A DNA stretch of 64,000 nucleotides from Alcaligenes faecalis (GTDB taxonomy: Bacteria; Pseudomonadota; Gammaproteobacteria; Burkholderiales; Burkholderiaceae_B). The stretch is from positions 2,355,931-2,419,930 of the forward strand of contig NZ_CP168006.1 of assembly GCF_041521385.1 (NCBI RefSeq), given 5' to 3'. Below, piece by piece: positions 54,745 through 61,704 of this stretch. Made by a program: the position numbers and the translations under genes. The notes beneath the pieces are model-generated. The model saw only the letters and a program-made list of their open reading frames with translations. It had not been told where the DNA came from and searched no databases. Each line of letters starts with the position of its first letter. Positions within the stretch are counted from its first letter, which is position 1.

Positions 54745-55554
54745 TTACTCTTTTTTACGGCTCTTTTTTCCCTTTTTGCCTTCTTTGTCCTTTTTGGACG
54801 ATTTTTTGTCTTTGTTTTTGGCTTTGCCTTTTTTCTTCTTTTTGTTCTTTTTGTTCTTTTTGTCTTTCTTAGTGTTTTTATCTTTGTGGTTTGAAGGCTC
54901 TGCATTCTCGTCCGTGCCTTCGTCTTTATTCTGATCAGGCTCGTCCTTTTCTTCCCCCTGTTTAGGGGTGGCCGCTTTCAGCTCAGCCGTTTTTTGCTTG
55001 GCTGAGACGGGGGCTTTGCGAGCTTGCTCCATTTCTGCATCCAGCTCGGCGGCCACTTCGCGCAACTCGTCTGCTACAGCCTGGGAGCGATCCGATGGCA
55101 GGGCAATCATGGTGCCACGGCATTGGGCCGCGCCACACAGGCAGCGATAGTTCTGCTTGAGCTCTTCGGTAATTTCATCGTCGATGACCAGCGAGTAGTC
55201 ATACAGCAGTTCTTGCCCGGCAGGGATATCGCGCATGGCCACAATGAACACGCGTGATCCGTCCGCGTTCTCGTGACCTTCACAGTTGGGCGCGCAAGAG
55301 TGGTTGATCCAGCGCGAGTCGTTGCCCCTTTGGCCTCCGTCCACAATTTTGCCGTTGCTCAATGCAAAGAAAAAGGTGTGGAAAGGCTCATCCGGATTGA
55401 CCGGGAACAGGGCATCGGCCTGTTCGGGTGTCAGCCGCTTGCCCGCGTATTGCAGAATGCGTGTTCCGGCAGGAATATCGCGTAGTGCAAAGACACCATT
55501 GCCATGCAGTTTGGACGGTTTGACGACATGCCAGGGTTGGCGTTGAGTGACCAT
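54745..55554 (-). CDS. SET-domain protein methyltransferase with lysine-rich C-terminal tail
   Basis: 269-residue cytoplasmic protein. The SET domain (about 8-125) has GNGVFALRDIPAGTRI, the cofactor-binding N84-H-S-C87 in RWINHSCAPNCE and the catalytic-tyrosine region GQELLYDYS; a post-SET motif C138-x-C140-x4-C145 should bind zinc with C87. This set is as complete as in eukaryotic histone methyltransferases. The linker is followed by a tail (about 218-269) composed mostly of Lys with Asp, Asn, Ser and Gly, like a histone-H1-type DNA-binding tail. The tail may bind DNA or be its own substrate. Targets unknown. Divergent from the acetolactate synthase gene. Confidence 0.88.
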   Translation of the reverse strand: MVTQRQPWHVVKPSKLHGNGVFALRDIPAGTRILQYAGKRLTPEQADALFPVNPDEPFHTFFFALSNGKIVDGGQRGNDSRWINHSCAPNCEGHENADGSRVFIVAMRDIPAGQELLYDYSLVIDDEITEELKQNYRCLCGAAQCRGTMIALPSDRSQAVADELREVAAELDAEMEQARKAPVSAKQKTAELKAATPKQGEEKDEPDQNKDEGTDENAEPSNHKDKNTKKDKKNKKNKKKKKGKAKNKDKKSSKKDKEGKKGKKSRKKE

Positions 55555-55628
55555 GGGGAATCAGCCTGTAAAAGGGGATAAACTGGACGGCGATCTCTAT
55601 CTTACAAAACATGCAGGGCTACGCAACC

Positions 55629-57380
55629 ATGTCACTTGAAACGACCGCCCACAACGGCGCGCAAATCTTGCTGGAAACCTTGATCGCTCAGGGTGTGGAT
55701 ACCATTTTTGGTTATCCTGGCGGAGCGGTGTTACCGCTCTATGATGCTCTTCATGCCCAACCGCGAATTCGTCATATTCTGGTCCGTCACGAGCAAGCGG
55801 CTGTACACGCAGCCGAAGGCTATGCCCGCAGCACCGGCAAACCTGGCGTGGTGCTGGTGACATCGGGTCCTGGTATGGCCAATACCACCTCCGGTTTGCT
55901 CGATGCCTTGTGTGATTCTATTCCTGTCCTGTGTATTAGTGGTCAAGTTGCGACCACCGCAATTGGTACCGCTGCGTTCCAGGAGTGCGATGCCATTGGC
56001 ATTTCCCGCCCTGTCACCAAGTGGAATGCCCAGGTGCGTCGTATTGAAGATGTGGCTTCCTTGGCGGCCAAAGCCTTGCGCCTGTGTACCCAGGGTCGCC
56101 CCGGCCCGGTACTGCTGGACTTCCCCAAAGATATTCAGATCGCCACCCTGCCGGCTGCCAGCAGCGAATTACCCGCTCAGGAAGAGGCTGACAGCCTCTT
56201 GGCTCCTGCCACTTCGGCTCCTGCTCAGGAAGCGGCGATCAAGCGCGCGGCTGCCATGATCGCCCACGCTCGTCGCCCCGTGTTTTATGGCGGCGGTGGC
56301 TTGATCAATTCCGGGGCTGATGCCAGCCATGCCTTTACCAGCCTGGTGCAGGAAACCGGCGCCCCTTGCACGCTGACCTTGATGGGCTTGGGGGCTTACC
56401 CCGCGCGGGACGAACAGTTCGTGGGCATGCTGGGCATGCACGGCACGCTGGAGGCCAATCTGGCCATGCACCATGCGGATCTGATCATCTGTGTGGGTGC
56501 CCGTTTCGACGACCGCATTACCGGCCGTCTGTCCGACTTCTGCCCGCATGCCAGCAAGATTCATATTGATATCGACCCCGGCTCCATCGACAAGGTGGTG
56601 CGTGCCGATGTGGCTCTGGTGGGCGATTGCTATCCTCTGCTGCGCGCCCTGCGCAAAGAGCTGTCGCACCACGAATTGCCCGAAGGTCGCTTGAACGATT
56701 GGTGGCAGCGTATTGGTGTGTGGCGTGGGCAAGAGTGTCTGAACGTCACCCCGCGCAGCGATGCGATCTTGCCGCAGCATTTGCTGCAACGCTTGGACGC
56801 GCATCTGGAAGGCCGTGATGCCATTGTGTCTACCGATGTGGGCCAGCATCAGATGTGGGCGGCACAATACATCAAGTTTGATCGTCCTCGCCGTTGGCTG
56901 ACCTCCGGTGGCGCTGGCACCATGGGTTACGGTGTGCCTGCTGCTTTTGGCGCGCAGATTGCACATCCCGACAAGTTGGTGGTGTGTGTCAGTGGTGATG
57001 CGTCGGTACTGATGAATATTCAGGAGCTGGCCAGCGCAGTGCAACATCGCACGCCAATTAAAGTCATTCTGTGCAATAACCGCCACATGGGGATGGTGCG
57101 GCAGTGGCAAGAGCTGATTCACGATGGCCGTTACAGCCACAGCTATAACGAAGCCATGCCGGATTTTGTGGCCTTGTCGCGCGCTTTTGGCTGGGAAGCC
57201 GAGCGGGTGGAGCATCCCGATCAACTGGATGCGGCGCTCGAACGCTGTCTGGCGCATGACGGCCCGTTCTTTCTGAACGTGGAAGTGTTGGCGCTGGAAA
57301 ACTGTTTCCCCATGATGCCAGCGGGCTATGGCCACCAGCAGGTCATGCTGTCCGAAGATAACTGGTACGTAGAAGAATAA
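55629..57380 (+). CDS. Acetolactate synthase large subunit type ThDP enzyme
   Basis: Thiamin-diphosphate enzyme of 583 residues that condenses pyruvate to acetolactate, the first step of valine/leucine synthesis, or with 2-oxobutyrate for isoleucine. ATG at 55629. Segments: GVDTIFGYPGGAVLPLYDAL, the activating glutamate in LVRHEQAAVHAAEGYAR, the FAD-contacting middle domain, and the ThDP site GDASVLMNIQELASAV ... CNNRHMGMVRQWQEL. No small regulatory subunit gene follows, so this may be a second isoenzyme relying on ilvH elsewhere, or an enzyme of another 2-oxoacid. A hairpin follows. Confidence 0.88.
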   Translation: MSLETTAHNGAQILLETLIAQGVDTIFGYPGGAVLPLYDALHAQPRIRHILVRHEQAAVHAAEGYARSTGKPGVVLVTSGPGMANTTSGLLDALCDSIPVLCISGQVATTAIGTAAFQECDAIGISRPVTKWNAQVRRIEDVASLAAKALRLCTQGRPGPVLLDFPKDIQIATLPAASSELPAQEEADSLLAPATSAPAQEAAIKRAAAMIAHARRPVFYGGGGLINSGADASHAFTSLVQETGAPCTLTLMGLGAYPARDEQFVGMLGMHGTLEANLAMHHADLIICVGARFDDRITGRLSDFCPHASKIHIDIDPGSIDKVVRADVALVGDCYPLLRALRKELSHHELPEGRLNDWWQRIGVWRGQECLNVTPRSDAILPQHLLQRLDAHLEGRDAIVSTDVGQHQMWAAQYIKFDRPRRWLTSGGAGTMGYGVPAAFGAQIAHPDKLVVCVSGDASVLMNIQELASAVQHRTPIKVILCNNRHMGMVRQWQELIHDGRYSHSYNEAMPDFVALSRAFGWEAERVEHPDQLDAALERCLAHDGPFFLNVEVLALENCFPMMPAGYGHQQVMLSEDNWYVEE

Positions 57381-57387
57381 GGTGCCG

Positions 57388-57422
57388 GCTGGGACACAGG
57401 CGTAAAAACCCCTATGTCCCAG
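57388..57422 (+). terminator. Hairpin after the acetolactate synthase gene
   Basis: CTGGGACACAGG pairs with CCTATGTCCCAG (one mismatch). No U-tract follows; it may be a weak terminator or a leader element of the following TRAP operon. Confidence 0.5.
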
Positions 57423-57474
57423 CGCGAGTACTACGCATTAAATACACTGATCCATTCAGACAGGAGGGGCATGC

Positions 57475-58455
57475 ATGATGTACCGACACATGAAGAACCG
57501 TCTTTTGGCCGCAGGTTTGATGCTGGGTTTGGGCCTGGCGGCAGGAGTGGCTACGGCTCAGACTTCCTTGAAGCTGGCCTATGCCTTGTCCACCAGCTCT
57601 CACTACGGAGCAGGTGCAAAGGCGTTTGCCAGTGCCTTGGAAAAGGATGGCAACTACACCATTGAGGCCTTTCCCAACAGCGCCCTGGGTGGCGAGCGCG
57701 AAGTCATTGAAGGCTTGCAACTGGGCACGATTGATCTGGCCATTGTCTCTACCGGCGCAACCTTGAACTTTGTGCCCAAGACGGGCGTGTTCGATATTCC
57801 CTTCCTGTTCCGCGATTTGCAACATGCCCGTCATGTGCTCGATAGCAAGATCGGCCAGGACATGCTGGCTGAGTTTCCCAAACGCGGGATTGTGGCGCTG
57901 GCCTGGGGTGAGCAAGGTTTCCGTCACCTGACCAATAATGTGCGTCCTGTCACCACCCCGGCCGATGCCAAGGGTTTGAAGATCCGCACCACAGAAAACC
58001 CCATTCACATTACCGCTTTCCGTGAAATCGGCATTCTGGCTACACCCATGGCTTGGCCCGAAGTGGCCACGGCCTTGCAACAAGGCACCATCGACGGCCA
58101 GGAAAACCCTTTGTCCGTGATTGTGTCGGCCAAGCTGCCGCAGTTGCAAAAGTACCTGTCGCTGACCGCCCATGTGTATGGCCCGGCCCTGGTGTTGATG
58201 TCTCCGGCGGTGTATGACGGCCTGTCTGATCAGGATAAGCAGTTGATGAAGGAGGCTGGTGTAACGGCTGCCCAGGCCATGCGCGATTACGTGGACGACA
58301 TCGAGAAAACCGGCGTGGATGCCGTCAAGGCGGAAGGCATGCAAGTCAATACGGTTGACCATGCGGCGTTTGCCAAAGCGGTGGAGCCTGTGTATCCCCA
58401 GTATTACAAACAGTTCGGCCAGGAGCTGGTTGAGTCTATCCGTCAGGCTCAGTAA
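57475..58455 (+). CDS. TRAP transporter substrate-binding protein (DctP family), system 2
   Basis: Periplasmic binding protein of 326 residues. ATG at 57475 follows AGGAGGGG at the best distance; 57471 (other frame) and 57478 also have ATG. The signal peptide ends at VATAQ. DctP segments are LKLAYALSTSSHYGAGAKAFASAL, EVIEGLQLGTIDLAIVSTG, WGEQGFRHLTNNVRPV with KGLKIRTTENPIH and QQGTIDGQENPLSVIVSAKLPQ. Its operon is dctP-dctQ-dctM on the plus strand, unlike system 1 where dctP is last. Ligand unknown. Confidence 0.92.
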   Translation: MMYRHMKNRLLAAGLMLGLGLAAGVATAQTSLKLAYALSTSSHYGAGAKAFASALEKDGNYTIEAFPNSALGGEREVIEGLQLGTIDLAIVSTGATLNFVPKTGVFDIPFLFRDLQHARHVLDSKIGQDMLAEFPKRGIVALAWGEQGFRHLTNNVRPVTTPADAKGLKIRTTENPIHITAFREIGILATPMAWPEVATALQQGTIDGQENPLSVIVSAKLPQLQKYLSLTAHVYGPALVLMSPAVYDGLSDQDKQLMKEAGVTAAQAMRDYVDDIEKTGVDAVKAEGMQVNTVDHAAFAKAVEPVYPQYYKQFGQELVESIRQAQ

Positions 58456-58467
58456 ACGGCATCCATC

Positions 58468-58965
58468 ATGAAAGCTCTGTTGTCCGTTCTGGATAAGGGC
58501 CTGTTTCGTCTGGTGTCCTGGGTGACGCAGTTGCTGCTGCTCTCGGCTGTGGCGGCTGCGTTCTATCAAGTGATCGCTCGTTTCGTGCTCCAGTCGCCCG
58601 CCGACTGGAGCGAGGCCTGGTCACGTGCCGCTCTGATCTGGACAGTCATGCTGGGCCTGTGTTTGGCCTTGCGTCAGGGTGCCATGCTCAGCGTGGATGT
58701 GCTGCGGCTCTGGGTCGGAAAGCGGACGCAGCATTGGCTGGATGCTGCTGTGCTGCTTGCTTGCCTGGCCTTTTTTGGCCTGCTGACCTGGGTTGGCATT
58801 CAAATGACCTGGCGGGTGCGGTTTCAGACCATGCCTAGTCTGGAGTGGTCCATTTCCTGGGTGTATATCGCGATCCCGATTGGTGCCGTGCTGGCCATTT
58901 TGGGCCTGCTGGCTCGTTGGCTGGAGAAACCGGCACCTGCTGTGGTGGAGAACACCCAGCTTTGA
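58468..58965 (+). CDS. TRAP transporter small permease (DctQ family), system 2
   Basis: 165-residue membrane protein with four helices; YQVIARFVLQSPADWSEAWSRAALIWTVMLGLCLALRQG is the typical DctQ region. It starts 13 bases after dctP. Confidence 0.9.
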   Translation: MKALLSVLDKGLFRLVSWVTQLLLLSAVAAAFYQVIARFVLQSPADWSEAWSRAALIWTVMLGLCLALRQGAMLSVDVLRLWVGKRTQHWLDAAVLLACLAFFGLLTWVGIQMTWRVRFQTMPSLEWSISWVYIAIPIGAVLAILGLLARWLEKPAPAVVENTQL

Positions 58966-59035
58966 TCCCTAGCCTTTGAAGCACCACTGAACTTTGGATG
59001 TCAGGCAGGCATCTGTTTAGACCGGAGACCGTATC

Positions 59036-60313
59036 GTGCCCCAGATCATGCTTGTGTCCATGCTGTTGTTTTTTGTATTGACGGTGCCTGTGGCCATTGC
59101 CGTGGGGCTGGCCAATATGGCGGGGGTGGCGTGGGAGGGGCGCATGACGTTTCTGGTCATCGCCCAGCAACTGTATGCTGCCTTGGACAAGTATCCCCTG
59201 GTGGCAGTGCCTTTCTTCATCCTGGCAGGCAATTTGATGGAATCGAGCGGCATGTCCAACCGCATGGTGGAGTTTGCCAAAAGCCTGGTCGGTGGTGTGC
59301 AAGGTGGCTTGGCCTGCAGTTGTGTGCTGACCTGCATGATTTTTGCTGCGGTGGCTGGCTCCAGTGTGGCAACTACCTTCGCAGTGGGGGCGATTCTGAT
59401 TCCTGCCATGGTCCGACATGGCTATCCGGCGCCGTTCGCCGCTTCCTTGCAGTCTTCAGCGGCGGAGCTGGGGGTCATTATTCCCCCTTCCATTCCCATG
59501 ATTCTGTTCGCCGTCTCAACGGATACTTCGGTGGGCGAGCTGTTTGTTGCGGGGGTTGGCCCTGGTTTGTTGATCGGTGGTGCCTTGATGCTCTACGTGT
59601 GGCTGTATGCGCGTCGTTATGGGCTGGGTTTGCAAGATGGTGTGGGTCGTTTGGGTGTCTGGACGGCCTTTCGTCAGGCGTGGCTGGCCTTGTTGATGCC
59701 GGTGATCATTCTTGGTGGGATCTATGGGGGTATTTTCACGCCGACTGAAGCGTCAGCCGTGGCGGTCGTCTATGCCTTGATCGTCAGCATGGTGATTTAT
59801 CGCAGCGTTAAGTGGAGCGATTTGTCCAAGGTACTGCATCGTTCCGTGGTATCGACGGCGGTCATTATGTTCATCATTGCCAATGCGGGTGTGTTTGGTT
59901 TCTTGCTCAATCGCACTGGCATTCCAGCCGCCATGGGTACATGGTTGGGGGAGTTGTTCAGTAGTCCTGTGCTGTTTTTGATGGGGATAAATGCCGCCTT
60001 GTTTGTGGTGGGCATGTTTGTCGAGACCTCGGCCTCAATCGTGGTTCTGGCTCCTCTTTTATTGCCGGTAGCTGTGCAGTTTGGCATTGATCCAGCGCAT
60101 TTTGGCATCATCATGGTGGTCAATCTGGCATTGGGCATGATAACGCCGCCCTTTGGTGTGAACCTGTTTGCTGCCTGTTCGGTGGCCGGAATTTCTTTGG
60201 AAAAACTGGTACGTCCCCTGCTGCCTTTTGTGCTTGTCATTCTGGCTTGCTTGATGCTGATCAGCTATGTACCAGAAGTCAGTTTGTGGGCGCGAGACCT
60301 GGTGTACCGTTGA
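59036..60313 (+). CDS. TRAP transporter large permease (DctM family), system 2
   Basis: 425-residue sodium-coupled permease. The start is GTG at 59036, following CGGAGAC, with MPQIMLVSMLLFFVLTVPVAIAVGLANMAG. Typical DctM segments: AVPFFILAGNLMESSGMSNRMVEFAKSLVG, SSVATTFAVGAILIPAMVRHGYPAPFAA and YGGIFTPTEASAVAVVYAL. The 70-base gap from dctQ is larger than usual but without a terminator. Confidence 0.93.
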   Translation: MPQIMLVSMLLFFVLTVPVAIAVGLANMAGVAWEGRMTFLVIAQQLYAALDKYPLVAVPFFILAGNLMESSGMSNRMVEFAKSLVGGVQGGLACSCVLTCMIFAAVAGSSVATTFAVGAILIPAMVRHGYPAPFAASLQSSAAELGVIIPPSIPMILFAVSTDTSVGELFVAGVGPGLLIGGALMLYVWLYARRYGLGLQDGVGRLGVWTAFRQAWLALLMPVIILGGIYGGIFTPTEASAVAVVYALIVSMVIYRSVKWSDLSKVLHRSVVSTAVIMFIIANAGVFGFLLNRTGIPAAMGTWLGELFSSPVLFLMGINAALFVVGMFVETSASIVVLAPLLLPVAVQFGIDPAHFGIIMVVNLALGMITPPFGVNLFAACSVAGISLEKLVRPLLPFVLVILACLMLISYVPEVSLWARDLVYR

Positions 60314-60342
60314 TGAATTGTCTGCTTTTCTGAGCACCGTTC

Positions 60343-60777
60343 ATGAGCTATTTTCTGTTGCTGTTGGTCCATCTTTTGGCTGCCATTTTTTTCATCGGCA
60401 CGGTGTTTTTCGAGGTGCTGATGTTGTCGCCTCTGGCGCGCCATGTGTCCCGGCCATCAATGCGCGAGTTTGAGCATGCGCTGGGGCGCCGAGCACGCCG
60501 CATCATGCCTTGGGTTCTGTTATTGCTCTACGGCGCGGGTTTGAGTCTGGCCTGGCAGCATCGGGCCTTGTTTGAGTTTGGTGGGGCCAGGGCCTGGATT
60601 CTGGGTTTGAAAATCGCCTTGGCATTAAGTGTATTTGGACACTTCCTGTCCGTCATGGTGATGAGCCGACGCAAGACCATGACGGCGCGGCGCTCACGGA
60701 TGATTCACCTTAGTGTTTTTGCGCACGTATTGTTGATCGTGGTGCTGGCCAAGGCTTTGTTTTATTGGCCGCTTTAG
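60343..60777 (+). CDS. CopD-like four-helix membrane protein
   Basis: 144-residue inner-membrane protein with four hydrophobic helices (LLLVHLLAAIFFIGTVFFEVLML, WVLLLLYGAGLSLAW, ILGLKIALALSVFGHFLSVMVM, HVLLIVVLAKALFYW). Histidines in the first and third helices recall the heme or copper ligands of CopD/PcoD-related proteins. It starts 30 bases after the TRAP permease. Function uncertain. Confidence 0.65.
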   Translation: MSYFLLLLVHLLAAIFFIGTVFFEVLMLSPLARHVSRPSMREFEHALGRRARRIMPWVLLLLYGAGLSLAWQHRALFEFGGARAWILGLKIALALSVFGHFLSVMVMSRRKTMTARRSRMIHLSVFAHVLLIVVLAKALFYWPL

Positions 60778-60846
60778 TGGTTGGGTTTCCATACTGTGGA
60801 ATAGTGCTTGGGATGCAGCTTGGCGTAGGAGAGCTTATTAAAAGCC

Positions 60847-61079
60847 AGGCTCGAGGCCGTGGGGCTCTGGGGGTGGGCTGAGCACTTGCCGGTGCTGCGC
60901 ACCGGTGCCCTTGTCAGGAGATAGCGCAGGGCGCATCCTGAACTCGCACGATGGTTTGTCCACCGGACAAACCATAAGCGTCGTGCTCAAACAGCAGGAT
61001 GCTTGTACCCCTGCGCTATCTCCTGCCCGCGGCAAGTACTCTGACCCGCCCACCCCCAGAGCCCCACGGAATCGAGCCT
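60847..61079. repeat. Large hairpin repeat, copy B
   Basis: 233-base imperfect palindrome. Outer arms GGGGCTCTGGGGGTGGGC (60861-60878)/GCCCACCCCCAGAGCCCC (61048-61065) are exact complements; CAGGAGATAGCGCAGGG (60915-60931)/CCCTGCGCTATCTCCTG (61008-61024) likewise; the apex is ATGGTTTGTCC/GGACAAACCAT around three bases (60951-60975). Shares its core with copies A and C. Confidence 0.92.
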
Positions 61080-61132
61080 TCACACCGTTTTAGTATCTCG
61101 GTCTTGCAACATTGCTCCAGTTGGTTTTGCAT

Positions 61133-61180
61133 TTGCTGGTTGCTGGTTGCTGGTTGCTGGTTGCTGGTTGCTGGTTGCTG
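61133..61180 (+). repeat. Tandem 7-bp repeat (TTGCTGG)n
   Basis: Six perfect and one partial copy of TTGCTGG in direct tandem between hairpin copies B and C. Such microsatellites are prone to slipped-strand changes; here no gene is in frame with it. Confidence 0.95.
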
Positions 61181-61365
61181 TGTGCTTTGTGTCGTGTGCC
61201 ATGCATCATGCGTTGTTTGCCGTTTGATGCTTGTGTTTGTTTAGCAGCCTATGTCTCGGTCGTTTTCTTGCGCCCTGCTCAGGGACGTCATAAATATGGT
61301 GATGGAACTGAGGTCATAAGGGTAAAAGAAGCCTTACAGCTTAAGGGCAGAGAATTATTGTGAGC

Positions 61366-61594
61366 CATTCAGGGACAGGGTTTGGGTCTCGGGGCGGTTC
61401 AGAGTACTTGCCGCAGGCGAGTGCGGGATCCGGGATGCAAGCGCCCTGTTGTTTGAGCCCGGCGTTTGTGGTTTGTCCGGGGGACAAACCACCGGGCGAG
61501 TTCAGGGTGCGCCTGGAGCCTGTGCTCGACAAGGGAACCGGTGCGCAGCACCGGCAGGTGCTCAGCCCGGAGACCCAAACCCTGTCCCTGAATG
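61366..61594. repeat. Large hairpin repeat, copy C (inverted relative to B)
   Basis: 229-base palindrome with perfect 25-bp outer arms (61366-61390 and 61570-61594, beginning CATTCAGGGACAGGGTTTGG) and the apex GGTTTGTCC (61471-61479) paired with GGACAAACC (61482-61490). The core is the reverse complement of that in copy B: AACCGGTGCGCAGCACCGGC and CAGGTGCTCAGC match. The outer arms differ in sequence from copy B yet are still perfectly paired. Confidence 0.92.
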
Positions 61595-61650
61595 GCGTCT
61601 TCACAGAGGCTTCCTTCCTTAGCCTGCAATCTCTAAACGATTGCTCATAA

Positions 61651-61681
61651 AAAAAACGGCCTCCCAAAAAAGGGAGGCCAT
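61651..61681 (-). terminator. Intrinsic terminator after topB
   Basis: Stem GGCCTCCC/GGGAGGCC with a 6-base loop; on the minus strand it is followed by CG and then a long T-run. Confidence 0.93.
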
Positions 61682-61704
61682 TTCTTCCAACCAAGCCGAG
61701 CTTT

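Larger units (their letters stand above)
60778..61704. other. Repeat-rich, gene-free region before topB
   Basis: About 930 bases holding two copies of the large hairpin repeat and a 7-bp tandem repeat (separate entries) plus the topB terminator. Several open frames here lie on the hairpins and look non-coding. Confidence 0.7.

Noticed and set aside
61133..61180. Possible CRISPR-like direct repeat
   Set aside because: Units are 7 bases with no spacers, so it is a microsatellite and not a CRISPR array.
60838..61650. Several 60-115 aa open frames over the hairpin repeats
   Set aside because: They follow the palindromes, recur on both strands because of the symmetry, and lack ribosome binding sites.
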